From Pseudomonas abieticivorans (GTDB lineage: Bacteria; Pseudomonadota; Gammaproteobacteria; Pseudomonadales; Pseudomonadaceae): DNA of 64,000 nucleotides. The stretch is from the NCBI RefSeq assembly GCF_023509015.1, contig NZ_CP094975.1, positions 3,148,501-3,212,500 of the forward strand, given 5' to 3'. The first letter of the stretch is position 1, and each line of letters begins with the position of its first letter. The notes beneath the pieces are model-generated. The model searched no databases. It saw only the letters and a program-made list of their open reading frames with translations, and had not been told where the DNA came from. Both the position numbers and the translations under genes were made by a program. This document shows, one piece after another, positions 19,677 to 30,453 of this stretch.

Positions 19677-20702
19677 ATGCTAGTACTGGGATTGGAAACG
19701 TCCTGCGACGAAACTGGAGTCGCATTATACGACAGCGAACGCGGCCTGCTGGCCGACGCGCTGTTCAGCCAGATCGACCTGCATCGCGCCTATGGTGGCG
19801 TGGTGCCTGAACTCGCCTCGCGCGACCATGTAAAGCGCATGCTGCCGCTGATTCGCCAGGTGTTGACCGAGGCCGACTGCGTGGCCACCGAGATCGACGC
19901 CATCGCCTACACCGCGGGTCCCGGGCTGGTTGGGGCGCTGTTGGTAGGGGCTTCCTGCGCCCAGGCGCTGGCCTTTGCCTGGGGTATCCCGGCACTCGGC
20001 GTGCACCACATGGAGGGGCATCTGTTGGCCCCCATGCTGGAGGCCCAGCCACCGGAATTCCCGTTCGTCGCTTTGTTGGTGTCGGGGGGGCATACGCAGC
20101 TGGTTCGGGTCGATGGCATCGGCCAATACGAGCTGCTCGGTGAAACCCTGGATGACGCAGCCGGCGAAGCGTTCGACAAGAGCGCCAAGATGATGGGCCT
20201 GAATTATCCGGGTGGCCCTGAAATCGCTCGCCTGGCTGCCCAGGGCGTGCCGGGCAGGTTCACCTTCCCGCGGCCGATGTGCGATCGCCCGGGCCTGATG
20301 TTCAGTTTCAGCGGCCTGAAAACCTTTGCCCTCAATACCTGGCAGCAATGCCAGAGCGCTGGGGACGACAACGATCAAGCCCGCTGCGACATCTCGCTGG
20401 CCTTCCAGCAGGCGGTGGTAGAGACTCTGACCATCAAGTGCCGACGCGCACTTAAATTGACCGGGCTCAATCGCCTGGTTATCGCCGGTGGCGTCAGCGC
20501 CAACAAGGCATTGCGCGAGTCACTGGAAAAAATGCTGGGTGAGTTCAAGGGCAATGTGTTCTATGCGCGCCCCGAGTTCTGCACTGACAACGGCGCGATG
20601 ATTGCCTACGCCGGGTGCCAGCGCCTGCAGGCCGGGCAGCACGAAACCTTGGCCATCAGCGTGCAGGCGCGTTGGCCGATGGAGCAGTTGCCCGCCATTT
20701 GA
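19677..20702 (+). CDS. tsaD: tRNA N6-threonylcarbamoyladenosine transferase subunit TsaD
   Basis: Catalytic subunit for the t6A37 modification of ANN-decoding tRNAs, working with TsaB, TsaC and TsaE. The 341 residues are full length. The ASKHA-fold start is [19 protein letters not shown]. The metal-binding histidines are H111 and H115 ([12 protein letters not shown]). The nucleotide-binding segment [13 protein letters not shown] is near the C-terminus. The ATG at 19677 is chosen over an in-frame start at 19626 because the family begins M-x-VLG(L/I)ETSCDE and AAGG lies just upstream. Confidence 0.97.
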   Translation: MLVLGLETSCDETGVALYDSERGLLADALFSQIDLHRAYGGVVPELASRDHVKRMLPLIRQVLTEADCVATEIDAIAYTAGPGLVGALLVGASCAQALAFAWGIPALGVHHMEGHLLAPMLEAQPPEFPFVALLVSGGHTQLVRVDGIGQYELLGETLDDAAGEAFDKSAKMMGLNYPGGPEIARLAAQGVPGRFTFPRPMCDRPGLMFSFSGLKTFALNTWQQCQSAGDDNDQARCDISLAFQQAVVETLTIKCRRALKLTGLNRLVIAGGVSANKALRESLEKMLGEFKGNVFYARPEFCTDNGAMIAYAGCQRLQAGQHETLAISVQARWPMEQLPAI

Positions 20703-20728
20703 ACCTGAGCGATGTTCACCGGGCCGAT

Positions 20729-21298
20729 TCAAAAATGCCGTTCGCGCCCGGCGAACAGGTCGCGTAGATTGCCGCGATGCCGCCATACGATCAGCAGCGT
20801 CAGGACCGCCATGGGCAGCAGGGCCTCGGGCTCGCGCCAGGCGACCAATGGCAGGGTCAGTGGCGTTGCGATCAACGCGGCCAGGGAGCTGGTGCGGGTG
20901 AGGTAGAAGGTCAGTGCCCACGCCAAGGCCGCCAGGAGGGCGGCAGGCGGGTAGAGGCCGAGCATCATGCCGGCAGCGGTCGCCACGCCTTTGCCGCCCT
21001 TGAAGTTGAAGTACAGCGGGTAGAGGTGGCCGATGACCGCGCACAAGCCGACCCAGGCCTGCTCTTGCAGGCCCAGGCCGACCAATTTGGCCACCAGCAC
21101 CGGCAGCAGGCCCTTGCACAGGTCGCCGAGCAGGGTGAGGATGGCGAGTTTTTTGCCCGCCAAGCGCAACATGTTGGTGGCGCCGGCATTGCCGGAACCG
21201 CTCATGCGCGGGTCGGGGTTGCCCGTCAGGCGACTGAGGACAATGGCAAAGGACAGCGAGCCAAGCAGGTAGGCCAGTAACGCCAGTAACCAAAACAT
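20729..21298 (-). CDS. plsY: Acyl-phosphate:glycerol-3-phosphate acyltransferase
   Basis: Inner-membrane enzyme that acylates glycerol-3-phosphate at position 1 using acyl-phosphate, the first step of phospholipid synthesis. The 189-residue protein has about five membrane helices. It carries the three PlsY motifs: [23 protein letters not shown] and a third near LYPLYFNF. It converges with tsaD (26-base gap) and diverges from folB. Confidence 0.96.
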   Translation of the reverse strand: MFWLLALLAYLLGSLSFAIVLSRLTGNPDPRMSGSGNAGATNMLRLAGKKLAILTLLGDLCKGLLPVLVAKLVGLGLQEQAWVGLCAVIGHLYPLYFNFKGGKGVATAAGMMLGLYPPAALLAALAWALTFYLTRTSSLAALIATPLTLPLVAWREPEALLPMAVLTLLIVWRHRGNLRDLFAGRERHF

Positions 21299-21372
21299 GC
21301 TAACTATTCCGGGCGAGGACGCCCTGATTCTAACGGCGCATTGCGCCCTTGTCGTGCAGCGGAGAGAAGTGC

Positions 21373-21726
21373 TTGGACAGAGTTTTTATCGAGGGCCTGG
21401 AAGTTGACACCGTGATCGGTGCCTATGACTGGGAACGCGGCATTCGCCAGTGCCTGCGCCTGGACCTGAGCTTTGCGTGGGACAACCGCCCCGCTGCGGC
21501 CGGTGATGACCTGACCTTGGCCCTGGACTACGCCAGCGTGTCGACCCGTATCCAGGCTTTTGCCCAAAGCACTCAGTACCAGTTGGTAGAGACCTTCGCC
21601 GAGCGCCTGGTCGAAGTATTGATGAGCGAGTTCAACATCCCCTGGGTGCACCTCAAGTTGACCAAGCCGGGCGCCGTGGCGGCTGCCAAAGGCGTGGGCG
21701 TGGAGATCGAGCGCGGATGTCGCTGA
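21373..21726 (+). CDS. folB: Dihydroneopterin aldolase
   Basis: Converts 7,8-dihydroneopterin to 6-hydroxymethyl-7,8-dihydropterin and glycolaldehyde in folate synthesis. The 117-residue protein is the usual size, with [20 protein letters not shown] at the start and the conserved [18 protein letters not shown] at the end. I choose a TTG start at 21373 preceded by GGAGAG (21361-21366), which reproduces the known [12 protein letters not shown]-terminus. An ATG at 21349 would add eight unsupported residues. It overlaps folK by 10 bases, so the two steps are co-expressed. Confidence 0.94.
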   Translation: MDRVFIEGLEVDTVIGAYDWERGIRQCLRLDLSFAWDNRPAAAGDDLTLALDYASVSTRIQAFAQSTQYQLVETFAERLVEVLMSEFNIPWVHLKLTKPGAVAAAKGVGVEIERGCR

Positions 21727-22217
21727 CACGGATCTACCTGGGCCTGGGCAGCAACATCGACCGGGAGACCCATTTGTGTGCGGGGCTTGATGCCTTGGCC
21801 GGTTTTCTCCAGCAGATGGAGTGCTCGGCGGTGTTCGAAAGCCAGCCGGTGGGGATCAAGAGTGGTCCATTTTTCAACCTGGTGGTCACCGCGCTGACCG
21901 ACATGCCGTTGATGGAGCTGGACCGCCGGCTTAAGTTCATCGAGGCCGACAATGGCCGTTACGCGCCGGATCGCAAGGGTTTGCCGCTGGATATCGATGT
22001 ACTGATGTACGGCGATCTTGTGGGTAACTTCGACGGATTGGTCCTGCCGCGCGCCGAAATTCTGAAAAACGCGTTTGTATTGTGGCCGTTGTCGCTGATT
22101 GCTCCAGATGTGATTCACCCAGGGGTCAATCAGCGGTTTGATGAGCTGTGGCGTGAGGCGCGGATTGATCAGGTGCTGGCGCAGGTTGCGTTTGAGTGGC
22201 GTGGCCAGGCAATTTGA
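21717..22217 (+). CDS. folK: 6-hydroxymethyl-7,8-dihydropterin pyrophosphokinase
   Basis: Transfers pyrophosphate from ATP to 6-hydroxymethyldihydropterin, the step after FolB. The 166 residues include YLGLGSNIDRE at the start, the pterin-binding region ESQPVGIKSGPFFNLVV and the signature RKGLPLDIDVLMYGD with the metal-binding Asp-x-Asp. The ATG lies inside the folB end. A REP-type inverted repeat follows directly. Confidence 0.96.
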   Translation: MSLTRIYLGLGSNIDRETHLCAGLDALAGFLQQMECSAVFESQPVGIKSGPFFNLVVTALTDMPLMELDRRLKFIEADNGRYAPDRKGLPLDIDVLMYGDLVGNFDGLVLPRAEILKNAFVLWPLSLIAPDVIHPGVNQRFDELWREARIDQVLAQVAFEWRGQAI

Positions 22218-22221
22218 TCGC

Positions 22222-22275
22222 TCGCGGATAAATCGCTCCCACGGGACATCCGTGTAGGAGCGGATTTATCCGCGA
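22222..22275. repeat. REP-type inverted pair between folK and cca
   Basis: Two near-identical arms in opposite orientation, TCGCGGATAAATCGCTCC (22222-22239) and GGAGCGGATTTATCCGCGA (22257-22275), with an internal hairpin CACGG-GACAT-CCGTG between them. It lies between convergent genes, where it can stop transcription from both sides. The same core recurs near 42710, 52950, 53011 and 55727. Confidence 0.85.
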
Positions 22276-22285
22276 AACAGCCGAC

Positions 22286-23512
22286 TCAAATCCGAGCGCT
22301 TTTATACGCGGTCAACGCCTTCAACCGCTCCCCCTTCAGCGCCTCACCCAGCTCCTTGCCGGTATAACCCGCCTCGACCAACGGCTGCACCGCCACCGAG
22401 CGCGCCGCCTCGGCCGCCCCGCGCAGGTAATCGGCCTGTGGATAAGCCCGCTCTTCAAGCCCCAGCCGCCCCCGCGCATCCATCTCGCACGCCACGATGA
22501 ATTCTTCAAAGCGTTGCGGGCGGCGATACACGTCGAAACTCTGTAGCAGGTCCAGCAACGTCGAGGGTTTCAGCTCCAGGGCCCGGTGACCATGGGTATG
22601 GTATTGGCCTACCAGCAGTGCCAGTTCCTGGCAGTCCCGCGGCACTTTGAAGCGCTCGTTGATCGCCTTGATCAGCTTTAGCCCGCGATGCTCGTGGGCG
22701 ATGTGCCGCGGCCATTCGCTGGGCGGGGTGATGCCCTTGCCCACGTCATGTACCAGGCAGGCCCAGCGTACCGTCAGCGGCTGGCGGTGCTTGGCGGCCT
22801 GTTCCAGTACGCTTAGGGTGTGCACGCCGCTGTCGATCTCCGGGTGATGCGCTTCTGGCTGCGGTACGCCAAATAGGGCATCCACTTCGGGCATCAGCTC
22901 CTTGAGCGCAGCGCAATCACGTAGAACCTGGACGAAGACCTGGGGTTGGTCCTCCATCAGGGCTCGGGAAATTTCCTTCCAGCTGCGCTCGGGTGTCAGA
23001 GCCTGCAGTTCGCCGGATTCACTGAGCTGGTGCATCAACACCAAGGTTTCGGCAGCCACGGTAAAGCCGAGGCTGGCATAGCGCGCGGCAAAGCGCGCTA
23101 CCCGCAACACGCGCAAAGGATCTTCGGCGAACGCCGGCGATACGTGGCGTAGAACACGGTTCTGGAGGTCTTGCTGGCCATGGTAAGGGTCGGTCAGATT
23201 GCCGTTATCGTCCTCGGCCATGGCATTGATGGTCAGGTCGCGGCGAATCAGGTCCTGCTCCAGCGTCACGTCCGGGCTTGCATGGAACACGAAGCCGCCA
23301 TAGCCGCGTCCGCTCTTGCGCTCGGTGCGGGCCAAGGCATATTCCTCGCCGCTTTGCGGGTGCAGGAAAACCGGGAAATCCGAGCCCACGGGCCGGTAGC
23401 CCTTGGCAAGCATTTGCTCGGCGGTGGCGCCCACCACCACCCAGTCGATGTCGGTGACCGCTTGGCCTAGCAGGCGATCGCGTACCGCGCCGCCAACTTT
23501 GTAGATCTGCAT
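22286..23512 (-). CDS. cca: CCA-adding enzyme (multifunctional tRNA nucleotidyltransferase)
   Basis: Adds or repairs the 3' CCA of tRNAs without a template. The 408-residue class II nucleotidyltransferase has the N-terminal motif [13 protein letters not shown], the catalytic DID ([10 protein letters not shown]) and ERxxR-type motif [14 protein letters not shown]. The C-terminal HD domain (about 225-330, HDVGKG) gives the long bifunctional form its phosphohydrolase activity. It converges on folK across a REP pair. Confidence 0.96.
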   Translation of the reverse strand: MQIYKVGGAVRDRLLGQAVTDIDWVVVGATAEQMLAKGYRPVGSDFPVFLHPQSGEEYALARTERKSGRGYGGFVFHASPDVTLEQDLIRRDLTINAMAEDDNGNLTDPYHGQQDLQNRVLRHVSPAFAEDPLRVLRVARFAARYASLGFTVAAETLVLMHQLSESGELQALTPERSWKEISRALMEDQPQVFVQVLRDCAALKELMPEVDALFGVPQPEAHHPEIDSGVHTLSVLEQAAKHRQPLTVRWACLVHDVGKGITPPSEWPRHIAHEHRGLKLIKAINERFKVPRDCQELALLVGQYHTHGHRALELKPSTLLDLLQSFDVYRRPQRFEEFIVACEMDARGRLGLEERAYPQADYLRGAAEAARSVAVQPLVEAGYTGKELGEALKGERLKALTAYKSARI

Positions 23513-23578
23513 GAAAAAACCTCCGTTGGCCTCACAGGATAACCTGTTGCGCGGGGCCCGCGGAGGTTGACGGTGGGT

Positions 23579-25141
23579 TCAAAGGTGCACGACAGACAGG
23601 TCAAGCCGCCCGTAATCGCCCTCTGAGTGATCGTTTCTGGGGGGCACGTGGTGGGTCTTCATGATCTGGTCGCCTTGCAAGGTTTCCAGGTGGATATCGA
23701 AGCCCCACAGCCGATGCAGGTGTTTGAGCACTTCCTCGGTCGAATCGCCCAGCGGTTTGCGGTCATGTTGCTGATGGCGCAGGGTCAGCGAGCGATCACC
23801 GCGCCGGTCGATGCTGTAGATTTGCACGTTGGGTTCGCGGTTGCCCAGGTTGTACTGGGCGGCCAGGGTTTCACGAATGATCCGGTAGCCCGGCTCGTCA
23901 TGGATGGCTGGCACCAGCAGGTCGTCCCGCTGGTCGTCGTCCATGATGCTGAACAATTTCAAGTCGCGGATCACTTGGGGTGATAGGTACTGCAGGATAA
24001 AGCTCTCGTCCTTGAAGCTGCTCATGGCGAACTTGATAGTAGATAGCCAATCACTGCCGGCAATGTCGGGGAACCAGTGGCGATCTTCGTCGGTAGGGTG
24101 TTCGCACATGCGCCGGATGTCGCGGTACATGGCAAAGCCCAGGGCGTAGGGGTTGATGCCGCTGTAATAGGGGCTGTCGAAGCCCGGTTGGTAGACCACG
24201 CTGGTGTGCGACTGCAAAAACTCCATCATGAAGCCGTCAGTCACCAGGCCTTCGTCGTACAGGTCGTTCATCAGTGTGTAGTGCCAGAACGTTGCCCAGC
24301 CTTCGTTCATCACTTGGGTCTGGCGTTGCGGGTAGAAGTACTGCGCTATCTTGCGCACGATGCGCACGATCTCACGTTGCCAAGGCTCCAGCAGCGGGGC
24401 GTGTTTCTCGATGAAGTAGAGAATGTTCTCCTGAGGTTCGGCGGGAAAACGCGCGTCGTCGCGGTCGCTGTTCTTGCCGGCACTCTTGGGAATAGTGCGC
24501 CACAGGTCGTTGATCTGCTTTTGCAGGTGCTCTTCACGGTCCTTTTGCCGGCGCCGTTCCTCTTCGGCAGAAATAGGGTAGGGGCGCTTGTAGCGGTCCA
24601 CGCCGTAGTTCATCAACGCGTGGCAGGAGTCGAGCAGGTCTTCCACGGCATCGATGCCATGGCGCTCCTCGCACTGCATGATGTACTGCTTGGCAAACAC
24701 CAGGTAGTCGATGATCGAGCTGGCGTCGGTCCAGGTGCGGAACAGGTAATTGCCCTTGAAGAAGCTGTTGTGGCCATAACAGGCGTGCGCCACCACCAGT
24801 GCTTGCATGCAGATGGTGTTTTCTTCCATCAGGTAGGCAATGCAGGGGTCTGAGTTGATGACAATCTCATAGGCCAGGCCCATCTGGCCCCGCGTGTAGG
24901 ATTTCTCGGTGCTGAGGAAGTGCTTGCCGTAGGACCAATGGTGATAGCCCAGCGGCATGCCGACGGACGCATAGGCGTCCATCATCTGCTCGGCGGTGAT
25001 CACCTCGATCTGGTTGGGGTAGGTGTCCAGGGCATAACGGTCGGCGATGCGGCTGATCTCCCGGTCGTAGGCCTGGATCAGTTCGAACGTCCACTCTGAA
25101 CCCGTGGAAAGGGGCTGGCGTTTCTGCTCTCTGGCGGTCAT
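23579..25141 (-). CDS. spoVR: SpoVR/YcgB family protein
   Basis: Cytoplasmic protein of unknown biochemical role, named after a Bacillus cortex-formation gene. In gammaproteobacteria it is co-expressed with YeaG and YeaH under stress and stationary-phase control. The 520 residues are full length, with conserved histidine/acid-rich segments such as [19 protein letters not shown] and [16 protein letters not shown], which could bind metal. It is the last gene of yeaG-yeaH-spoVR and its ATG overlaps the yeaH stop by 4 bases. Confidence 0.95.
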   Translation of the reverse strand: MTAREQKRQPLSTGSEWTFELIQAYDREISRIADRYALDTYPNQIEVITAEQMMDAYASVGMPLGYHHWSYGKHFLSTEKSYTRGQMGLAYEIVINSDPCIAYLMEENTICMQALVVAHACYGHNSFFKGNYLFRTWTDASSIIDYLVFAKQYIMQCEERHGIDAVEDLLDSCHALMNYGVDRYKRPYPISAEEERRRQKDREEHLQKQINDLWRTIPKSAGKNSDRDDARFPAEPQENILYFIEKHAPLLEPWQREIVRIVRKIAQYFYPQRQTQVMNEGWATFWHYTLMNDLYDEGLVTDGFMMEFLQSHTSVVYQPGFDSPYYSGINPYALGFAMYRDIRRMCEHPTDEDRHWFPDIAGSDWLSTIKFAMSSFKDESFILQYLSPQVIRDLKLFSIMDDDQRDDLLVPAIHDEPGYRIIRETLAAQYNLGNREPNVQIYSIDRRGDRSLTLRHQQHDRKPLGDSTEEVLKHLHRLWGFDIHLETLQGDQIMKTHHVPPRNDHSEGDYGRLDLSVVHL

Positions 25142-26409
25142 GTGGCTAACCTGCGCTGGAAGAGTTCACGGAAGACCGGATAGATATCGCCGGCCGAAAC
25201 CAGTTGTTGCTGGGCAAAGGTATCGGCAAAGGATTCACCGATCCGTTCATATTCGAACCACAGTGCCTGGTGCTCACGTGGGGTGATTTCCACGTAGGTG
25301 TAGTACTGCACGAACGGCATGATCTGCTTGGTGAGGATTTCCCGGCAGATGGGCGAGTCGTCGTTCCAGTTGTCACCGTCCGAAGCCTGGGCTGCGTAGA
25401 TGTTCCATTCGCTGGTGGGGTAGCGCTCGGCCATGATCTCCTGCATCAATTTTAATGCACTGGAAACGATGGTGCCGCCGGTTTCGCGGGAATAGAAGAA
25501 CTCTTCCTCGTCCACTTCGCGGGCGCTGGTGTGGTGGCGGATGAACACCACTTCGATCTTGTCGTAGTTACGCTTGAGAAACAGGTACAGCAGGATGAAG
25601 AAGCGCTTGGCGATGTCCTTGGTGGCCTGGGTCATTGAGCCCGATACGTCCATCAGGCAAAACATCACCGCCTTGGAGCTGGGGTTGGGGTGCTTGACCA
25701 GCAGGTTGTATTTCAAATCGAAAGTGTCGAGAAACGGTACCCGGTGAATACGCGCGCTTAAACGCTCGATTTCCGCCTCTGTTTCCTGGATATCGCCGAA
25801 GTTATCGGGTTCGTCGCGTTTGAGGCGGGCCAGTTCTGCCTGGGCTTCCTTGAGTTTGGCGCGGCTGCTGCCCGACAAGGCGATGCGCCGGGCATGGGCT
25901 GAACGCAGGGTGCGGATGATATTGATGCGCGAGGGGTTGCCCTCGTTGCTGATGCCGGCGCGTACGGTTTTGTAGGTGTCGGTGCCGGTGAGGTTGCGTT
26001 TCACCAGGTTGGGCAGTTCGAGGTCTTCGAACATGAATTCGAGAAATTCTTCCTGGGTGATCTGGAAGACGAATTCGTCCATGCCCTCGCCGGAGTTGCC
26101 GGCCTTGCCTGGCCCCTTGCCGCCGCCACCCCCTTGTGGGCGGGCGATGTGCTCGCCTGCAGTGAATTCCTTGTTGCCGGGGTGCACCACGGTCTGTTTG
26201 CCGCCGCGGCCATGGTGCAGCACTGGCTCGTCGATATCACGGCCAGGGATGCTGATCTGTTCGCCGTGTTCCATGTCGGTAATGGAGCGCCGGCTCACGG
26301 CTTCTTCAACTGCCTTCTTGATGTGGTCACGGTAACGCCGCAGGAATCGCTGGCGGTTCACCGTGCTCTTGTTCTTGCCGTTAAGGCGTCGGTCGATCAC
26401 GTAGCTCAT
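25138..26409 (-). CDS. yeaH: YeaH/YhbH family protein (DUF444, von Willebrand A-like)
   Basis: A 423-residue DUF444 protein, partner of the YeaG kinase and SpoVR. A von Willebrand factor A-like fold with a MIDAS-type motif (MDVSGSM) lies in the middle. The N-terminus ([19 protein letters not shown]) is basic and family-typical, and a Gly/Lys-rich stretch near residues 88-108 is low complexity. Biochemical function is unknown; it likely acts with YeaG in stress adaptation. It is separated from yeaG by about 120 bases containing an inverted repeat. Confidence 0.95.
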   Translation of the reverse strand: MSYVIDRRLNGKNKSTVNRQRFLRRYRDHIKKAVEEAVSRRSITDMEHGEQISIPGRDIDEPVLHHGRGGKQTVVHPGNKEFTAGEHIARPQGGGGGKGPGKAGNSGEGMDEFVFQITQEEFLEFMFEDLELPNLVKRNLTGTDTYKTVRAGISNEGNPSRINIIRTLRSAHARRIALSGSSRAKLKEAQAELARLKRDEPDNFGDIQETEAEIERLSARIHRVPFLDTFDLKYNLLVKHPNPSSKAVMFCLMDVSGSMTQATKDIAKRFFILLYLFLKRNYDKIEVVFIRHHTSAREVDEEEFFYSRETGGTIVSSALKLMQEIMAERYPTSEWNIYAAQASDGDNWNDDSPICREILTKQIMPFVQYYTYVEITPREHQALWFEYERIGESFADTFAQQQLVSAGDIYPVFRELFQRRLAT

Positions 26410-26423
26410 AGGCCCCTCCGGGG

Positions 26424-26533
26424 AGCTTCAAGTCGTAAGCTTCAAGCTGCAAGCGAAAGAGCTGTCAGGCTCCATGACCGGAGCTCAACCGCGTTTCTCT
26501 TGCAGCTTGTCGCTAGAAGCTTGCAGCTGCTTC
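26424..26533. repeat. Imperfect inverted repeat between yeaG and yeaH
   Basis: Several copies of AGCTTCAAGCTGCAAG-like words occur in both orientations: GCTTCAAG and GCTTCAAGCTGCAAGCG on the left, CTTGCAGCTTG and AGCTTGCAGCTGCTTC on the right. The transcript could fold into a long hairpin between the two coding regions. It resembles the short interspersed palindromes common in P. fluorescens-type genomes. Confidence 0.6.
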
Positions 26534-28454
26534 ACTGCGATTTCCGGACCCGTAGGTACCATTCGGAAAGAAGCCGTACCTGTTTGTCGGTGTACCCGCG
26601 TTCGACCATTCGCGTAACGAAGTCGTTGTGTTTTTGCTGGTCCTCTTTGCTGGCTTTTGCGTTGAAGCTGATAACCGGCAGCAGATCCTCGGTGTTCGAG
26701 AACATTTTCTTCTCGATGACCACGCGCAGCTTCTCGTAGCTGAGCCAGGTGGGGTTCTTGCCGTTATTGTTGGCCCGGGCACGCAGCACGAAGTTGACGA
26801 TCTCGTTGCGGAAATCCTTCGGATTGCTGATGCCTGCCGGTTTCTCGATTTTTTCCAGTTCTTCGTTGAGTGCCACACGGTTGAGAATTTCGCCGGTTTC
26901 CGGGTCGCGGTACTCCTGGTCCTGAATCCAGAAGTCGGCGTACAGCACGTAACGGTCGAAGATGTTTTGCCCGTATTCGCTGTAGGACTCCAGGTACGCG
27001 GTCTGGATTTCCTTGCCGATGAACTCGATGTAGCGCGGCGCCAGGTACTCTTTCAGGTAGCGCAGGTAGCGCTCACGCACTTCGGCGGGGAATTGCTCCT
27101 GTTCGATCTGCTGCTCCAGCACATACAGCAGGTGCACCGGGTTGGCGGCGATTTCGTGTGGGTCGAAGTTGAACACCTTGGACAGGATCTTGAACGCGAA
27201 ACGGGTCGACAGGCCATTCATGCCCTCGTCCACGCCAGCGCTGTCGCGGTATTCCTGGATCGACTTGGCCTTGGGGTCGGTGTCCTTGAGGTTCTCGCCG
27301 TCATACACGCGCATCTTGGAATAGATGTTGGAGTTCTCCGGCTCTTTGAGGCGCGATAGCACGGTGAACTGCGCCAGCATCTTCAGGGTGTCGGGCGCGC
27401 AGTGCGCCTTGGCCAGGGAGCTGTTGAACAGGAGCTTGTCGTAGATCTTGATTTCATCGCTGACGCGCAGGCAGTACGGCACCTTGACGATGTAGATCCG
27501 GTCGATGAACGCCTCGTTGTTCTTGTTGTTGCGAAAGCTGTGCCATTCCGATTCGTTGGAGTGGGCCAGCAGGATGCCGGAATAGGGGATAGCGCCCAGG
27601 CCTTCGGTACTGTTGTAGTTACCTTCCTGGGTGGCGGTGAGCAGTGGGTGCAAGACCTTGATCGGGGCCTTGAACATCTCGACGAATTCCATCAGGCCTT
27701 GGTTGGCCCGGCACAGGGCGCCCGAGTAGCTGTACGCGTCGGCGTCGTTCTGTGGGTACTCTTCGAGCTTGCGAATATCGACTTTACCCACCAGGGCAGA
27801 GATGTCCTGGTTGTTTTCGTCGCCAGGTTCGGTCTTGGCGACGGCGATCTGGTTGAGGATGGAGGGGTAGAGTTTGACCACGCGGAACTGGCTGATATCG
27901 CCCCCGAACTCGGCCAGTCGCTTGGTCGCCCAGGGCGACATGATGGTATTGAGGTAGCGCCGCGGGATGCCGAAATCTTCTTCCAGGATCGCGCCGTCTT
28001 CGGTGGCATTGAACAGCCCAAGGGGCGATTCGAACACCGGTGAATCCTTGATGGCGTAGAACGGGATTTTTTCGATCAGCTGTTTGAGTTTTTCCGCCAG
28101 CGAAGACTTACCGCCACCCACGGGGCCGAGCAGGTAGAGAATTTGTTTCTTCTCTTCCAGGCCTTGGGCTGCGTGGCGGAAGTAGGACACGATCTGGTCG
28201 ATGCACTCTTCCATGCCGTGAAAGTCTTCGAAGGCGGGGTAGCGGCGGATCACCTTGTTGGAGAATATCCGCGACAGCCTGGAGTTGCTCGATGTGTCGA
28301 GCAGCTCAGGTTCGCCAATGGCCATCAGTAGGCGCTCAGCCGCCGAAGCGTAAGTGCTGCGATCCTTTTTGCAGAGCTCCAGATACTCCTGCAGCGAGAG
28401 CTCTTCCTGACGGGTGGACTCGAAACGTTGTTGGAAGTGGCTAAAAATACTCAT
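26532..28454 (-). CDS. yeaG: PrkA/YeaG family serine protein kinase
   Basis: A 640-residue AAA-like ATPase/protein kinase, first gene of the yeaG-yeaH-spoVR set linked to nutrient stress and stationary phase. The N-terminal PrkA AAA domain has Walker A GPVGGGKS at residues 110-117. The C-terminal part is the kinase-like PrkA domain. The ATG at 28454 is chosen over 28523 because GAGGTGA lies 4-10 bases upstream and MSIFSHFQQRFESTRQEE is the family start. In E. coli the operon is RpoS/RpoN influenced; I could not define the promoter here in the 280-base upstream region. Confidence 0.95.
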   Translation of the reverse strand: MSIFSHFQQRFESTRQEELSLQEYLELCKKDRSTYASAAERLLMAIGEPELLDTSSNSRLSRIFSNKVIRRYPAFEDFHGMEECIDQIVSYFRHAAQGLEEKKQILYLLGPVGGGKSSLAEKLKQLIEKIPFYAIKDSPVFESPLGLFNATEDGAILEEDFGIPRRYLNTIMSPWATKRLAEFGGDISQFRVVKLYPSILNQIAVAKTEPGDENNQDISALVGKVDIRKLEEYPQNDADAYSYSGALCRANQGLMEFVEMFKAPIKVLHPLLTATQEGNYNSTEGLGAIPYSGILLAHSNESEWHSFRNNKNNEAFIDRIYIVKVPYCLRVSDEIKIYDKLLFNSSLAKAHCAPDTLKMLAQFTVLSRLKEPENSNIYSKMRVYDGENLKDTDPKAKSIQEYRDSAGVDEGMNGLSTRFAFKILSKVFNFDPHEIAANPVHLLYVLEQQIEQEQFPAEVRERYLRYLKEYLAPRYIEFIGKEIQTAYLESYSEYGQNIFDRYVLYADFWIQDQEYRDPETGEILNRVALNEELEKIEKPAGISNPKDFRNEIVNFVLRARANNNGKNPTWLSYEKLRVVIEKKMFSNTEDLLPVISFNAKASKEDQQKHNDFVTRMVERGYTDKQVRLLSEWYLRVRKSQ

Positions 28455-28732
28455 GACGTCACCTCGCTCGATACGTGGAGCCGACGTCGGATCAATCAGT
28501 TGATGCTGGCAGACAACCGACAAAGCCGGTTGCTGTTACCCCCCAAACACCTGAAGTCGCTACCGATGACCCGCGCGTCGGTGTACCGGCTCTCCCCTGT
28601 TTTGGATGGCCTGCGCTTAAGGATAGTTGGTAATCTCAGACTTCAAGGCGTGAGAAGCAATAAGTTGCGCTGACCGTTCGTCAGTCAGCGCGCTAACCCG
28701 CGTGGGGCGCGGGATAGACGGTCATAAAAATA

Positions 28733-29062
28733 TTATTCAGCAGAGGCCGTTGCGGTTTCTGCCGGGTAAATGGTTTTCCACAGTTCGAAGCCGCCATCCA
28801 GGCTGTACACATCCGAGAACCCCTGGCCCACCAGGTAGGCTGCGGCGCTCTGGCTGGAGTTGCCGTGGTAGCACACCACGACCACCGGCTTGTCGAGGTC
28901 GGCCTGGGTGATGAAATTGTGCAGGGAGTGGTTGTCCAGGTGCGTGGCACCGGCGATGTGGCTGGCGGCAAAGGTTTGTGGGTCGCGCACGTCGACCACC
29001 ACGGCGCCTTGTTCGCGCAGGGCTTGGGCCTGCTCGGGGGGGATGCGTTTGAATTCGGTCAT
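28733..29062 (-). CDS. glpE: Thiosulfate sulfurtransferase GlpE (single-domain rhodanese)
   Basis: Transfers sulfane sulfur from thiosulfate to cyanide or thiol acceptors such as thioredoxin. The 109-residue rhodanese has its catalytic cysteine C64 in the loop CYHGNSSQ and the family motif [11 protein letters not shown]. Length and loop match E. coli GlpE. It lies 30 bases after apaH on the same strand and may be read with that operon. Confidence 0.93.
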   Translation of the reverse strand: MTEFKRIPPEQAQALREQGAVVVDVRDPQTFAASHIAGATHLDNHSLHNFITQADLDKPVVVVCYHGNSSQSAAAYLVGQGFSDVYSLDGGFELWKTIYPAETATASAE

Positions 29063-29092
29063 GGCTGAAGCTCCTCGGGCAATGGGCCCATT

Positions 29093-29965
29093 CTAGCGGC
29101 TGGCGTTGTGGCCGGCGATGGTGGGGCTGACGGGCGGGCGCAGGTGGCCGCTATCGTCGCACGCGCACTGGTAGCGCACACCGGTGTCGATGTTCATCAG
29201 GGTCATGGCACCGCCCCATACGCAGCCGGTGTCCAGGGCGAACACGCCTGGCTCGTTGCAGCGGCCTTCCAGGGCCGCCCAGTGGCCGAACACGATCTTC
29301 AGGCCCTTGGTCTTGCGGTCGCGGTGGGCGAACCACGGTGCGAAGCCTGGCGGGGCGGTGTCGGCGCCTTCCTTGCCCTTGAGGTCGAGTTTGCCGTCCA
29401 GGGTGCAGAAGCGCATGCGGGTGAAGTAGTTAGTGATGACGCGTAGGCGGGCCACGCCCTTGAGGTCGTTGTCCCACTTGTTCGGCTCGTTGCCGTACAT
29501 GCCGTCCAGGTAGGGCTTGAACAGGTTGTCATCGTGCAGCGCGGCCTCGACCTCGGCCGCCAGGCGCAAGGCCTTCTTCAGGGACCACTGGGGCGGGATG
29601 CCCGCGTGCACCAAGGCCATGTCGCGTTGTTCGTCAAAGTGCAGCAGTTTTTGTTGGCGCAGCCAGCCGAGCAACTCGGGGGCATCGGGTGCCTCGAGGA
29701 TCTCACGCAGGGTATCGCCCTTTTTCAGGCGTTCGATGTTGTTGCCGGCGGCCAGCAGGTGCAGGTCATGATTGCCCAGCACGCACACCAGCGACTCGCG
29801 CATGCCATATAGAAAGCGTAGGGTTTCCAGTGATTGCGGGCCGCGGTTGACCAGGTCACCCACCAGCCACAGACGATCATGGGCCGGGTGGAAGGCCACC
29901 CGGTCGAGCAAGCACTTGAGCGGTTCCAGGCAGCCTTGAAGGTCACCGACGGCGTATACCGCCAT
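29093..29965 (-). CDS. apaH: Bis(5'-nucleosyl)-tetraphosphatase, symmetrical
   Basis: Cleaves Ap4A to two ADP, controlling alarmone and RNA-capping dinucleotides. The 290-residue metallophosphoesterase shows the motifs [14 protein letters not shown] and GNHDLHLLA near the N-terminus, which bind the two metals. The start overlaps the apaG stop by one base (TGATG), so apaG-apaH are coupled. Confidence 0.96.
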   Translation of the reverse strand: MAVYAVGDLQGCLEPLKCLLDRVAFHPAHDRLWLVGDLVNRGPQSLETLRFLYGMRESLVCVLGNHDLHLLAAGNNIERLKKGDTLREILEAPDAPELLGWLRQQKLLHFDEQRDMALVHAGIPPQWSLKKALRLAAEVEAALHDDNLFKPYLDGMYGNEPNKWDNDLKGVARLRVITNYFTRMRFCTLDGKLDLKGKEGADTAPPGFAPWFAHRDRKTKGLKIVFGHWAALEGRCNEPGVFALDTGCVWGGAMTLMNIDTGVRYQCACDDSGHLRPPVSPTIAGHNASR

Positions 29966-30345
29966 CAGTGCAGGGCCCCGGGCACGGCAAGGCGGAAGGG
30001 CGCGATCACCGCGTCGAACAGCTTGCCGTCTTCAGCCTTCATCTCGTAGCTGCCCTGCATGGTGCCGACCTGGCTGGTCATCACCGTGCCACTGCTGTAG
30101 GTGTGGCTTTGGCCAACGCCGATCAAGGGTTGCTGGCCGACCACGCCGGCGCCGCGCACTTCTTCCACGTGGCCGTCACCGTCGGTGATCACCCAGTGCC
30201 GCGAGAGCAGCTTGGCGGGCAGTTCGCCGTTGTTCTTCACGGTGATGGTGTAGGCAAAGGCAAAGCGCTGCTGATCGGGCTGCGACTGCTCGGTGAGATA
30301 GCGGGTCACCACACTGACGTCGATCTGATAACGGGGGTCGGACAT
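29965..30345 (-). CDS. apaG: ApaG (Co2+/Mg2+ efflux-associated protein, FN3-like fold)
   Basis: A 126-residue single-domain beta-sandwich protein of unclear molecular function, always linked to apaH and ksgA. It contains [20 protein letters not shown] and the GxGVVG motif ([10 protein letters not shown]). E. coli mutants show altered cobalt resistance. It is translationally coupled to apaH and lies 108 bases after ksgA. Confidence 0.95.
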   Translation of the reverse strand: MSDPRYQIDVSVVTRYLTEQSQPDQQRFAFAYTITVKNNGELPAKLLSRHWVITDGDGHVEEVRGAGVVGQQPLIGVGQSHTYSSGTVMTSQVGTMQGSYEMKAEDGKLFDAVIAPFRLAVPGALH

Positions 30346-30453
30346 GCAAGGGGCCTTAAAAGCGAGAAGCGGATGAAGCCGGGTTTGGCCGGTTCCGTCA
30401 GTCTAGGCCATCCTGCGCCGCACCTGGAAGGGCGGTACAGGATGTCGCATGGA

